In this document: piece after piece, positions 35,323 to 45,249 of the stretch
Position numbering within the stretch: position 1 is the stretch's first letter
Layout: each line of letters starts with the position of its first letter
Origin: Streptomyces sp. Tu6071
GTDB taxonomy: Bacteria > Actinomycetota > Actinomycetes > Streptomycetales > Streptomycetaceae
Reading direction: 5' to 3'
Length of the DNA stretch: 64,000 nt
NCBI RefSeq assembly: GCF_000213055.1
Contig: NZ_CM001165.1
Location: forward strand, 496,001-560,000
The notes under the pieces: generated by a model
The model's database searches: none
Told to the model about the DNA's origin: nothing
The model's input: the letters and a program-made list of their open reading frames with translations, nothing else
Position numbers and translations under genes: made by a program

Positions 35323-35784
35323 TCACCGGTCCGACTCGGGCCATACGTAGGGGAGGTCGTCGGGGACGCCGGGGAAGAGGGGCGCGTAGTGGTCCGGGTC
35401 CTTGCGGACGAGGGCCGAGCGGTGGCTCAGGTGGAAGGCGGGGGTGCCGAGCCACGGGGGCAGTTCGCCCGCGCGGGCGAGGACGGGCTGGGTGCGGACC
35501 CGGCGGACCGCCCGGGAGGCCGTCAGGTCGGCGCGCAGCGAGGCCGCCACGGTGTCGGCGAAGCCGAGCGCCGTCCAGGCCGCGCTCATGTCGAGCCCGT
35601 ACCGGACGAGCGCCTCCTCGTACCCGCGCCACATGGCCACCGCCGGGTGATGGCGCCAGCCGTGGCCGGGGACGGTGAGGCCGCGCAGCACCTGAAGCGT
35701 CTCGACGCGCTGCTTGCCGAGGCGACGGCGGTCGAGGACGCGGGCGGTGTCCCGGAAACCGGAGAAGGGCAGAAAGGTCTGCAT
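35323..35784 (-). CDS. MSMEG_6728-type protein (pyrimidine-dimer glycosylase-like domain)
   Basis: A 153-residue protein of the family named after MSMEG_6728, with features MQTFLPFSGFRDTARVLDRRRLGKQRVET, here divided as MQTFLPFSGF and DRRRLGKQRVETLQVL, then GWRHHPAVAMWRGYEEALV. The family is related to phage T4 endonuclease V-type pyrimidine-dimer glycosylases, and the N-terminal residue and arginines resemble that active site. A DNA-repair role is plausible but untested. Single gene, divergent from phosphoglucomutase. Confidence 0.7.
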   Translation of the reverse strand: MQTFLPFSGFRDTARVLDRRRLGKQRVETLQVLRGLTVPGHGWRHHPAVAMWRGYEEALVRYGLDMSAAWTALGFADTVAASLRADLTASRAVRRVRTQPVLARAGELPPWLGTPAFHLSHRSALVRKDPDHYAPLFPGVPDDLPYVWPESDR

Positions 35785-35959
35785 GCGGCGTTCCTACCGC
35801 GCTGTGCCGCCGGGCACACTCCGGCGGGGTCCGCGTCGCCCGGGCGCGGGCGGGGCAGGTGCGGGGGTGGGGCGGGACGCTGAATGATGGGGGCGGACCG
35901 TCCCCCGCAGCGAACCCGCGCCCTTGCGACCGCGGCCGAACCACGACGAGGAGTGGCAC

Positions 35960-37600
<1,641 letters not shown>

Positions 37601-37601
37601 G

Positions 37602-37636
37602 CCGGGACGGGGGCCCGCACGGGCCCCCGTCCCCGG
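37602..37636 (+). terminator. hairpin after pgm
   Basis: CCGGGACGGGGGCCC pairs with GGGCCCCCGTCCCCGG around a 4-base loop, starting just past the pgm stop. Confidence 0.8.
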
Positions 37637-37708
37637 TTCGGTGCCGCTTGTCGACCGTACGGCCGTACCGCCCGCGCGGCGTCCCCGGGCCCGTGCCCAC
37701 AGTGGCGT

Positions 37709-38335
37709 ATGCCCAGTCCCGCGCACACGCCCGTGCACCCGCCGCCGCCCGCAGGACCGGTCGTCCCCGGGACCCGTCTGCGGCCCGCCGCCGTGTTCCT
37801 CGCGCTCGCGACCGTCGTGGCGCTCGCCGCCGGGTGGCCGCTCGTCGCGCGGGCGCTGCCCGACGAGGAGGGCGTACGGGCCGGGGCGCGGCTCACGATC
37901 GGCCCCGAGGGCGCGGGGCGGGTGGTCCTGCAAGTGCGCGGGGGCGGCTGGGAGCTGTCCCGCTCCGCGAGCGACCCGGACAGCGGCTATCTGCTCAGCC
38001 GCGCGGGGGTACGGGTCAGGGCGAGCCGCGTCGACCTGCTCACGACCGAGGCGGCGGGACGGCTGTGGCCGGGGCTGCGGGACGTGCTGCGGGCCTCGGA
38101 CGCGGGCTCGCGCCTCGGGGCGCCCGAGAGGGCCCGTACGGCGGAGGGCCGCCCGGGGCGGACCGGGAGCGCCGAGCAGGGCGGGCGCGCGGGACGCGCC
38201 TTCGCCTTCGCCGCGCCGGGCGAGGACTTCGCCGTGACGGTCGTGGTGCTCGGCGGGCGCGGCGCGGAGCGGGAGGCGCTGCGGGACGGGTACGCGCTGG
38301 CGCGCAGCGCCCGTTTCGAGGGCGGTGCGGCGTGA
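37709..38335 (+). CDS. membrane-anchored hypothetical protein
   Basis: A 208-residue protein not recognised as a named family. A proline-rich cytoplasmic start is followed by one hydrophobic segment (AVFLALATVVALAAGWPLVA, about 29-48), leaving an extracytoplasmic domain with few cysteines. The pattern LPDEEGVRAGARLTIGPEGA, then ELSRSASDPDSGYLLSRAGV, suggests a small beta-rich domain. Its stop overlaps the start of the PrsW-type gene by GTGA, so the two are co-translated and may be substrate or partner and protease. Confidence 0.7.
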   Translation: MPSPAHTPVHPPPPAGPVVPGTRLRPAAVFLALATVVALAAGWPLVARALPDEEGVRAGARLTIGPEGAGRVVLQVRGGGWELSRSASDPDSGYLLSRAGVRVRASRVDLLTTEAAGRLWPGLRDVLRASDAGSRLGAPERARTAEGRPGRTGSAEQGGRAGRAFAFAAPGEDFAVTVVVLGGRGAEREALRDGYALARSARFEGGAA

Positions 38336-39468
38336 GCGCCCCACCGGCCACCGCACCGGCCCCCGCGCCCGCGCGGTTCAGGGAGGTACGGGCCTGGGCG
38401 GCGCGCCGCCGCCTCGGCGCGGCGATCGTCGTCCTCTGCCTCTTCGGGCTCGGCGTCCTCGTCTGGAACTTCTCCGGCACCGCTCGGGCCTTCCCCGGGC
38501 CCGCCCTCCTGTCCGCCTTCCTCCTCGCGGTCGTGCTGTACGTCGCCTTCACGCTGCTGCGCCGGGTGCGCCCGGTGCGCACGCCGCCCCGGAAGTGGAG
38601 CTGGGCGGGGGTCGCCTGGGGGGCCACGGCGGCGACGGGGTGCGCGCTGCTCGCCAACGGCGGGCTCTCGGCGGTGTGGTCGCGCACCGCCGGGGTCGAC
38701 TTCGCGTCCTCGTGGGGCGCGGCGCTGACCGCGCCGCTCAACGAGGAGGGCATCAAGACGGCGGGCATCGTGCTGCTCGGCGTGGCGTTCCCCGCGCGGA
38801 TGCGCGGGCCACTGGACGGCTGGGTGCTCGGGGCGCTCGTGGGACTCGGCTTCCAGATGGCGGAGAACTGGACGTACGCGCTCAACGGCATCGTCGGGAC
38901 GGGCGGCACCACGCCCGGTGACGCGGCGCTCCAGTCCGTGGTGGGGCGGGTCCTGTACACGGGCCTCGGCTCGCACTGGACGATGTCGGCGGTCGCGGGG
39001 ACGGGTGTGGGCCTGCTGCTGAGCCGTTCGCCGGGGCCCGCGCGGCGGCGGCGCGCGGGGGCGGCGGCGTGCGTGCTGACGGCGGTGGGGATGCACTGGC
39101 TCTTCAACGCGCCGTTCCTCGGCGGAGGGCTCGGCACGGGCGTCAAGGCGGCGTTCGACTTCCTCGTCGCGGGCAGCTTCTGGATCGTCCTGCGGCACGC
39201 CTACCGGCACCGTGCGCGGGCCGAGTTGCGTGCGCCGGGGGTCGCGCCGGGCGCGGACCGCCTGCTGACCCGGCGCGGGCGCCGCCGGGTGCGGGCGGCG
39301 GTGCCGCAGGGGGCGGAACGGGAGCGGTACGCGCGGCTCATGGTGGCCCAGCTCGACCTCCTGGAGGAGCGCGCGGGCACGGGCTGCCCGCGCCCGGCCT
39401 TCGAGGCGGCGGCGCGGGCCCGGGTGGCCGAGGCGCGGTACGTCCCTTCGGGCGTCGAGGGCTACTGA
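38332..39468 (+). CDS. PrsW-family intramembrane metalloprotease
   Basis: A 378-residue multi-helix membrane protein of the PrsW/CPBP-related group. The hallmark acidic pair is in LNEEGIKTAG (near 135-144), followed by GLGFQMAENWTYALNG (E and N) and the histidines HWTMSAVAG and GMHWLFNAP, which together form the putative metal site. In Bacillus, PrsW cleaves an anti-sigma factor; no anti-sigma gene is adjacent here. GTG start overlapping the upstream membrane protein. The cytoplasmic C-terminal tail of about 90 residues is basic. Confidence 0.85.
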   Translation: MSAPPATAPAPAPARFREVRAWAARRRLGAAIVVLCLFGLGVLVWNFSGTARAFPGPALLSAFLLAVVLYVAFTLLRRVRPVRTPPRKWSWAGVAWGATAATGCALLANGGLSAVWSRTAGVDFASSWGAALTAPLNEEGIKTAGIVLLGVAFPARMRGPLDGWVLGALVGLGFQMAENWTYALNGIVGTGGTTPGDAALQSVVGRVLYTGLGSHWTMSAVAGTGVGLLLSRSPGPARRRRAGAAACVLTAVGMHWLFNAPFLGGGLGTGVKAAFDFLVAGSFWIVLRHAYRHRARAELRAPGVAPGADRLLTRRGRRRVRAAVPQGAERERYARLMVAQLDLLEERAGTGCPRPAFEAAARARVAEARYVPSGVEGY

Positions 39469-39607
39469 AGGCGGCGGGCGCGTACGGTACGCCCGTGCCG
39501 CCCGGCGCGCCGGGGCTTTCCCCGGGCTCTCGCCCGTCCGGCGGAAGGTGCATGACGCGGGCTCCGGCGGGGCATAGGATCGCCCAGATTCTGCGAAGGG
39601 AAGACTC

Positions 39608-39772
39608 ATGGCATCGGCTACGTGTCCGTGCGGCGGTACCTTCAGCACGGGCGACCCCGGTCCCGGCGGGGAGATCCCCGAGCTGGTCCACCGCGACGCA
39701 CTGAACCGCGAGGCCCCCTGCCCCCTGGAGACCCCGGCCACCCCGGCCCGGGCGGAGGCACGGGCGGGCTGA
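39608..39772 (+). CDS. 54-residue protein with an N-terminal CPCGG motif
   Basis: A small frame with a good ribosome binding site (GAAGGGAAG, 5 bases before ATG) and strongly G/C-biased third codon positions. The product starts MASATCPCGGTFSTGD, has a third cysteine at PCPLE, and is proline/alanine-rich at the end. The cysteine pair suggests metal binding or a redox role. No known family was recognised. It lies between PrsW and a phosphatase gene on the same strand. Confidence 0.6.
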   Translation: MASATCPCGGTFSTGDPGPGGEIPELVHRDALNREAPCPLETPATPARAEARAG

Positions 39773-39959
39773 GCCGACAGGCGGGAACGGGGGCGGCGCG
39801 CCCGCACCGAACGCCCCGCGTCCCACTCCACCGCGGCGCGAGCATCCCCAGCGCCCTTTCGCGCAGGCCGCTTTCCCTGTTTCCGTACCGCCTCGCGATC
39901 GCCCGGCGCCGGGCCGCCCCCTGGGTGAGGCCGGCCCCCCCGGCCCGTACCGTACGGGC

Positions 39960-40400
39960 ATGGTGACGACGTGGGACGTGGCGGGGCGTGGGGTGTTGCG
40001 GTTGCCGTCGGGGGTGCTGGTGCGGGGGCGGGGGTTGCGGGATGGGGAGCCGGCGGGCGTGGGGGCGGAGTTCGGGGTGTATCTACTGGGGCGCGACCCG
40101 GGCGTGACTGCGTGGGAGGCGCGGTGGGTCCGGTGGCCGGATTTTCGGCTCCCCAGCGATCGCCCGGCGTTCGCGGCGGTGTTGCGCGAGGCGCTGTCCC
40201 GGGCCGCCGGGGAGCGGGTCGAGTTCGCGTGCGGGGGCGGGATCGGGCGCACCGGCACGGCCCTCGCGTGCCTCGCGGTGCTGGACGGGGTCCCGGCGCG
40301 CGAGGCGGTCGCGTACGTACGGGCCGGTTACCACCCGCGCGCCGTCGAGACGCCGTGGCAGCGGCGCTTCGTGCGACGGTACGGGGCGGGGGCGGCCTGA
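39960..40400 (+). CDS. protein tyrosine phosphatase-like (dual-specificity fold)
   Basis: A 146-residue protein with a complete CX5R phosphate loop, FACGGGIGRTG (C91, R97), and a probable general-acid aspartate in RWPDFRLP (D61). The size fits the compact dual-specificity/cyclin-phosphatase-like group rather than low-molecular-weight PTP. Similar proteins are common in Streptomyces next to unrelated genes. Target unknown. ATG start; converges on the flavin disulfide reductase gene. Confidence 0.8.
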   Translation: MVTTWDVAGRGVLRLPSGVLVRGRGLRDGEPAGVGAEFGVYLLGRDPGVTAWEARWVRWPDFRLPSDRPAFAAVLREALSRAAGERVEFACGGGIGRTGTALACLAVLDGVPAREAVAYVRAGYHPRAVETPWQRRFVRRYGAGAA

Positions 40401-40460
40401 TCGGCCGGGAGGGCGCGGGAACGGGCCCGTACCCTCCCCGCCCCGTCCCCCTCCCGGTCG

Positions 40461-41912
40461 TCAGCTTCCGTCCCGGTACGCCTCCAGGAGCCGCAGCCAC
40501 ACCTCGCTGATCGTCGGGTAGGACGGGACCGCGTGCCACAGGCGGGCGAGGGGGACCTCGCCCGCGATCGCGATCGTCGCGGAGTGGAGGAGTTCGCTCA
40601 CGCCGGGGCCGACGAAGGTGGCGCCGCGCAGGAAGCCGTGGTCCTCGTCGACGATCAGGCGGGCGCGGCCCGTGTAGCCGTCGGCGTAGAGGGCGGCGCC
40701 CGCGACGGAGCCGATCTCCTGGTCCACGGCGCGCACGCGGTGGCCCGCCGCCTCGGCCTCCGCGAGGGTCAGGCCGACCGCCGCGATCTCGGGATCGGTG
40801 AAGACGACCTGCGGGACGGCCGCGTGGTCGGCGGTGGTCTGCGCCGGGGACCAGGGCGCGGTGTCGACCGTCTCCCCCTTCGCGCGGGCGGCGATCGCCG
40901 TGCCCGCGACGCGGGCCTGGTACTTGCCCTGGTGGGTGAGGAGCGCGCGGTGGTTGAGGTCGCCGACGGAGTAGAGCCAGTCGGTGCCGGGGACGCGGCA
41001 GCTGTCGTCCGACTCCAGCCAGGCGCCGGGCTCCAGGTCCACCGTCTCCAGGCCGAGGTCCTCGCTGCGCGGGGCGCGGCCCGTGGCGAAGAGGACTTCG
41101 TCGGCCTCCAGGGTCGAGCCGTCCCCGAGGGTCAGCGAGACCGTTCCGGTGCCGCCGGGGCGGGAGACCTCGGCGACGGAGGTGCGGGGGCGGATGTCGA
41201 CGCCGTGCTCGGCGAGCTGCTTGGCGAGGAGTTCCCCGGCGAACGGCTCCAGGCGGTCGAGGAGGCCCTCGCCGCGGACGAGCAGGGTGACGTGCGCGCC
41301 GAGGCCGCGCCAGGCCGTGGCCATCTCGACGGCGACGACGCCGCCGCCGACGATCGCGAGCCTGCCGGGCACCTGCTGGGCGCTCGTGGCCTCACGGCTC
41401 GTCCACGGTTTCGCCTCGTCGATCCCCGGGAGGGGCGGGAGCTTGGCGCGGCTGCCGGTCGCGAGGACGACGGCGTGCCGTGCCGTGAGCCGTCTGACGG
41501 TGCCCTCGGGGGTCGTGACGGCGACGGTTTTCGGCCCGTCGAGCCGTCCGTGGCCGCGGACGAGGGGCACGTCGACCGAGTCGAGCCACTCGACCTGCCC
41601 GCCGTCCTTCCAGTGCGAGGTGAAGGAGTCCCTGCGCGCGAGCACGGGGCCCGCTTCGAGGGGCCAGGTGACCTGCTGCGCGAGGCCGGGCAGGCGTCGG
41701 GCGTCGGCCTGTGCGAGTACGGGGCGCAGGAGCGCCTTGCTGGGCATGCAGGCCCAGTAGGAGCACTCGCCGCCGACGAGTTCGCTCTCCACGATCACGG
41801 TGCTCAGGCCCGCGGAGCGGGTGCGGTCGGCGGCGTTCTCGCCGACGGGGCCCGCGCCCACCACCACGACGTCGTAGGTCTGCTGCTCGGCCTCGGTTCC
41901 GGTGTCCGTCAT
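40461..41912 (-). CDS. FAD-dependent pyridine nucleotide-disulfide oxidoreductase
   Basis: A 483-residue class I flavoprotein disulfide reductase. It has the FAD motif VVVVGAGPVGENAADR, the redox pair GGECSYWACMPSK (C50 and C55, CX4C), the NAD motif RLAIVGGGVVAVEMATAW, and a C-terminal interface domain. The dimer-interface catalytic histidine, usually in HPTxSE, is replaced: here the segment reads SYPTISE, after HAVP. This points to a subfamily distinct from lipoamide, glutathione or mercuric reductases. Divergent from sigma-R-type trxA across 141 bases, so a thiol-stress role is plausible. Confidence 0.85.
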   Translation of the reverse strand: MTDTGTEAEQQTYDVVVVGAGPVGENAADRTRSAGLSTVIVESELVGGECSYWACMPSKALLRPVLAQADARRLPGLAQQVTWPLEAGPVLARRDSFTSHWKDGGQVEWLDSVDVPLVRGHGRLDGPKTVAVTTPEGTVRRLTARHAVVLATGSRAKLPPLPGIDEAKPWTSREATSAQQVPGRLAIVGGGVVAVEMATAWRGLGAHVTLLVRGEGLLDRLEPFAGELLAKQLAEHGVDIRPRTSVAEVSRPGGTGTVSLTLGDGSTLEADEVLFATGRAPRSEDLGLETVDLEPGAWLESDDSCRVPGTDWLYSVGDLNHRALLTHQGKYQARVAGTAIAARAKGETVDTAPWSPAQTTADHAAVPQVVFTDPEIAAVGLTLAEAEAAGHRVRAVDQEIGSVAGAALYADGYTGRARLIVDEDHGFLRGATFVGPGVSELLHSATIAIAGEVPLARLWHAVPSYPTISEVWLRLLEAYRDGS

Positions 41913-41963
41913 GACTCCAGTCTGTCGAAGTGTGTGCGTCCTCGCCACGGGGGTAGCGGGGAC

Positions 41964-41989
41964 GGAATACGCCCTGACGCGGCACCGTT
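41964..41989 (+). promoter_or_regulatory. sigma-R-type promoter of trxA
   Basis: GGAAT, 18 bases, GTT matches the sigma-R consensus exactly (GGAAT-N18-GTT). It is placed 65 bases before the trxA start. In Streptomyces sigma-R is released from its anti-sigma factor RsrA during thiol oxidation and drives thioredoxin genes. Confidence 0.85.
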
Positions 41990-42053
41990 GTCCTGACGGG
42001 TTCGCATCCGGGCCGTATCGATGTGCCAGGACAGACCAGGAAGTAGGAGAAGC

Positions 42054-42455
42054 ATGCCCACTGTGGAGCTGACCAAGGAGAATTTCGACCAGACCGTGAC
42101 GGACAACGAGTTCGTCCTGATCGATTTCTGGGCGTCCTGGTGCGGTCCCTGCCGCTCCTTCGCCCCGGTCTACGAGAAGTCGTCCGAGGAGAACCAGGAC
42201 CTCGTCTACGGGAAGATCGACACCGAGGCACAGCCCGAACTGGCCGCCGCCTTCGGTATCCAGTCGATTCCGACGCTGATGATCGTCCGCGACCAGGTCG
42301 CGGTCTTCGCCCAGCCGGGCGCGCTGCCGGAGGCCGCGCTCCAGGACGTCATCGGGCAGGCGCGGGCGCTCGACATGGACGAGGTCCGCAAGTCGATCGC
42401 CGAGGCCGAGAAGTCGACGGGCGGGGAGTCCCCGCAGCCGGGCGAGTCCGCCTGA
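42054..42455 (+). CDS. trxA: thioredoxin
   Basis: A 133-residue thioredoxin with the classical active site WASWCGPCRSF (C30, C33), cis-proline in IQSIPTLMI and partner loop residues GALPEAAL. It has a C-terminal extension of about 20 residues (KSIAEAEKSTGGESPQPGES) beyond the normal fold. ATG after GTAGGAG. It is expected to keep cytosolic protein thiols reduced, fed by thioredoxin reductase. A sigma-R-type promoter precedes it and a strong terminator follows, so it is a single-gene stress unit. Confidence 0.95.
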   Translation: MPTVELTKENFDQTVTDNEFVLIDFWASWCGPCRSFAPVYEKSSEENQDLVYGKIDTEAQPELAAAFGIQSIPTLMIVRDQVAVFAQPGALPEAALQDVIGQARALDMDEVRKSIAEAEKSTGGESPQPGESA

Positions 42456-42538
42456 GCCACGCCGGCGACGGCACCAGGACCGGGGTCCGCGCGAGGGCCG
42501 GAACACCCCCCTTCCGTACCGGTCTCCCGTGGTCCCGG

Positions 42539-42581
42539 ACCACCCCCTCTCACCCGTTCGGGTGAGAGGGGGTGGTTTTTT
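42539..42581 (+). terminator. intrinsic terminator after trxA
   Basis: A 17-bp perfect stem (ACCACCCCCTCTCACCC with its complement), GTTC tetraloop and a run of six T: a textbook Rho-independent terminator, rare in this GC-rich window. Confidence 0.95.
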
Positions 42582-42627
42582 CGCGCACCTGTGCCCCCGC
42601 CACCGGGGGAGCCGCGCGGGAACTTCC

Positions 42628-44064
42628 TCAGAAGGGGTAGCCCGCCACGTCCGCGCGTACGGTCGTCCACCGCGTCTCGGTGAAGGCGTCGAGGTTGGCC
42701 TCGCCGCCGAAGCGGGCGCCGGTGCCGGAGGCGCCGAGGCCGCCGAAGGGGGCGACCGCCTCGTCGTTGACGGTCTGGTCGTTGATGTGGACGATCCCGG
42801 TCGGGACGCGCTCGGCGAGTTCGAGGCCGCGCGCGGTGTCGCGCGTGACGATGCCGAGCGCGAGTCCGTAGGGGCTCGCGGCGGCGAGCTTGACGGCCTC
42901 GTCGTCGTCGGCGAAGGACCGTACGGGCGCGACGGGCCCGAAGACCTCCTCGGTGTAGGCCGGGGTGTCCTCGTCGACGTCGGCGAGGACCGTGGGCCGG
43001 TAGAAGAGGCCCTCGTGGGTGCCGCCCGCGGCGAGTCTGGCGCCACGCGCGGTGCTCGCCTCGACGAGGCGGTGGATCCTGCCGAGCTGGCCCTGGTCGA
43101 TGACCGGCCCGAGGTGGACCTGCTCGCGGTAGGGATCGCCGACGCCGAGCGAGTCGGCCTTGGCGGCGAGCCGGGCCACGTACTCGTCGTAGAGCGAGGC
43201 GTGCACGAGGTGCCGCCCGGTGGTCATGCAGACCTGTCCCTGGTGGAAGAAGGAGCCCCAGGCGGCGGTGGATATGACGGCGTCGATGTCGGCGTCCTCG
43301 CGCACGATCAGCGCCGAGTTGCCGCCGAGTTCGAGGTGCGCGCGGGTGAGGTGGCGCCCGGCGGCCTCGCCGACCGCGCGGCCCGCCGTGGTGGACCCGG
43401 TGAAGGAGAGGACGGGGACGCGGGGATCGGCCACGAGGGCCTGGCCCATCGAGGCGTCCCCCGGCAGGACGTGCAGGACATCCTCGGGGAGCCCGGCGGC
43501 GGCGAACACGGCGGCGAGGGCGAGGCCGCCGCTGACGGCGGTGCGCGGATCGGGCTTGAGGAGCACGGCGTTGCCGAGGGCGAGCGCGGGCGCGACGGAG
43601 CGGATCGCGAGGACGAGCGGCACGTTGAAGGGCGCGATGACGCCGACGACGCCCACGGGGACGCGGCGCGTGTACGAGAGCCGGGGCGCCTCCGAGGGGA
43701 GCACCTGGCCGAGCGGGCGCGAGGCGAGCGCGGCGGCCTCGAAGCACTCCTCGGCGGCCACGCGCAGTTCGAAGTCGGCCTTGCCCGGGATCGATCCGGT
43801 CTCCCGCACGATCCAGTCGCGCAGTTCCGCCGCGTGCGCGGTGAACAGTTCGCCCGCGCGCCGCAGTACGGCCGCGCGCTCCGCGTGGGGGCGGGCGGCC
43901 CAGGTGTGGCGGGCGGCGTCGGCGACGCGTGCCGCGTCGGCCAGGTCCCCGGTGGTGGCGAGGCGGTAGTGGCCCAGCGTGTCACCGGTGGCGGGCTCGG
44001 TGACGGGGTGCTCGGCGCCCGAGAGCGGACGGGGCTGCCAGGCGGCGGGATCGAGCAGGGGCAT
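42628..44064 (-). CDS. aldehyde dehydrogenase (benzaldehyde dehydrogenase-like)
   Basis: A 478-residue NAD(P)-dependent aldehyde dehydrogenase. It has cofactor motif VLSFTGSTTAGRAVGEAAG, catalytic glutamate in LELGGNSALIV near 245, catalytic cysteine in HQGQVCMTTGRHLV near 278, and EEVFGPVAPV. The HQGQVCM context is like aryl-aldehyde (benzaldehyde/vanillin/salicylaldehyde) dehydrogenases. ATG at 44064 was chosen at the start of family similarity; GGAG lies about 10 bases before. Single gene with its own promoter in a 371-base gap. Confidence 0.92.
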   Translation of the reverse strand: MPLLDPAAWQPRPLSGAEHPVTEPATGDTLGHYRLATTGDLADAARVADAARHTWAARPHAERAAVLRRAGELFTAHAAELRDWIVRETGSIPGKADFELRVAAEECFEAAALASRPLGQVLPSEAPRLSYTRRVPVGVVGVIAPFNVPLVLAIRSVAPALALGNAVLLKPDPRTAVSGGLALAAVFAAAGLPEDVLHVLPGDASMGQALVADPRVPVLSFTGSTTAGRAVGEAAGRHLTRAHLELGGNSALIVREDADIDAVISTAAWGSFFHQGQVCMTTGRHLVHASLYDEYVARLAAKADSLGVGDPYREQVHLGPVIDQGQLGRIHRLVEASTARGARLAAGGTHEGLFYRPTVLADVDEDTPAYTEEVFGPVAPVRSFADDDEAVKLAAASPYGLALGIVTRDTARGLELAERVPTGIVHINDQTVNDEAVAPFGGLGASGTGARFGGEANLDAFTETRWTTVRADVAGYPF

Positions 44065-44435
44065 CGGGTGCGTCTCCAGTCGGTGTGGTCCGGGGTGGTC
44101 CCCGGCAGGCGGGGAGGCCGAGGCACACGGCGGCACCGGGTTCGCGTGGTGGGGGGAGGGCGCGCGGAACCACCGACTCGCTGCCGAATGCTCACAACCG
44201 GTCAGATCTGGTCGAGCAACGATCATCCTAGCCAAGACAGTTGACCGTGGGCCATGGGTTCCGCCGCGCTCACGACCGGCGGTCGGCAACCCGCCCTTCT
44301 CCCCCCTCTCACCGGAAGCATTCCCTCCGACCTTGCGAATCAGCCGAGTTGGCGGAGCCTTCCGCACACCGCCGCGCACCGCCCGGCGCCGGACGCGGTG
44401 CGGGAGCGCGGAGGGGCGGCAACTACGGTGTGCCG
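44065..44435. promoter_or_regulatory. divergent intergenic region, aldehyde dehydrogenase / mazF-like
   Basis: No antitoxin or other gene is visible in these 371 bases. The stretch 44180-44260 is AT-richer. It contains the palindrome CAGATCTG and, on the minus strand, TAGGAT, a possible -10 element for the dehydrogenase. No further signal could be supported. Confidence 0.35.
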
Positions 44436-44909
44436 GTGACTGCTTTCACGGATGATCAGGCGCCGGGACCGGCGGACGAGAGCGTGGTGCCGGGCCGTTT
44501 CGGCGCGCACGCGACGAGCGAGGCGGACGCCGCCGGGGTGGGCCGCGTGCACACCTCGTACGCGCCCGCGCACGACGGGGACCCGGACCCGGGCGAGATC
44601 GTGTGGACCTGGGTGCCCTACCGCGAGAACGACGGGCGCGGCAAGGACCGCCCGGTGCTCGTCGTCGCCCGCGAGGAGGCGGGCACGCTGCTCGCCGTCC
44701 AGCTCTCCAGCAAGCCGCACTCGGGCGACCGCGACTGGGTCTTCCTCGGCAGCGGCCCCTGGGACCGCACGGGCCGCGACTCCTGGGTCGCCCTGCACCG
44801 CGTCCTGCGGCTGCACGAGGAGGGGATGCGGCGCGAAGCCTGCGCGCTCGACCGGATGCGCTTCAACACGGTCGTCGGACGGCTGCGCGAGCGGTACGGC
44901 TGGCACTGA
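44436..44909 (+). CDS. PemK/MazF-family endoribonuclease-like toxin, solitary
   Basis: A 157-residue protein. The C-terminal about 105 residues are the PemK/MazF barrel: GEIVWTWVPYRENDGRGKDR, PVLVVAREEAGTLLAVQLSS and DSWVALHRVLRLHEEGMRRE. An N-terminal stretch of about 50 residues (TDDQAPGPADESVVPGRFGA and HTSYAPAHDGDPDPGE) is not part of the fold. The GTG start is uncertain; GTG two codons earlier is possible. No antitoxin gene is next to it, which argues for an orphan toxin or a housekeeping RNA-binding variant. Confidence 0.8.
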   Translation: MTAFTDDQAPGPADESVVPGRFGAHATSEADAAGVGRVHTSYAPAHDGDPDPGEIVWTWVPYRENDGRGKDRPVLVVAREEAGTLLAVQLSSKPHSGDRDWVFLGSGPWDRTGRDSWVALHRVLRLHEEGMRREACALDRMRFNTVVGRLRERYGWH

Positions 44910-45249
44910 GGGCGCGGAGGCGGGGCGGGGCCCGGGAGCGGGGCGCGGCCGGGAGCGGGGCGCGGGGGCCGGGGGCGAGGTGTCAGCCGGTGCCCGACGG
45001 CCGGGGCACGGCATCGGCCCATGGCCCCCCGGCACCCCGCGCTCCCCGGCACCCCGCAACAGCCGCTCCCGCCCGCGCCCCCTCCCCCGGCCACCTCACC
45101 CCCACAAAGGGCTGAAAAGCGCTGCTTCACCCGTTCGGCGGCGGTGCGGGCCGCCCTGTGCCCTTGTGGGATGCCGAGGGCTGGTCTTGGCTTGAGGCTT
45201 CGCACAGGGACTTGTACGGGAACTTGTGAGGGCCCGAGCGGAGGACGCG
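44910..45249. other. intergenic region before egtABCD, with tandem repeat
   Basis: The 340 bases hold an exact 17-base tandem duplication near the start, then GC-rich sequence, then an AT-richer part from 45105 likely to contain the egt promoter (AAAAGCGCTG and CTTGTACGGGAACTTGT with a repeated ACTTGT). No gene was recognised and no promoter could be fixed. Confidence 0.4.
44932..44965. repeat. 17-base exact tandem duplication
   Basis: CCGGGAGCGGGGCGCGG occurs twice back to back, 22 bases after the mazF-like stop. Probably slippage-derived. Confidence 0.8.

Noticed and set aside
40401..40460. GGGAGGG/CCCTCCC pair between phosphatase and reductase genes as a terminator
   Set aside because: Stem is interrupted and weak compared with the other terminators.
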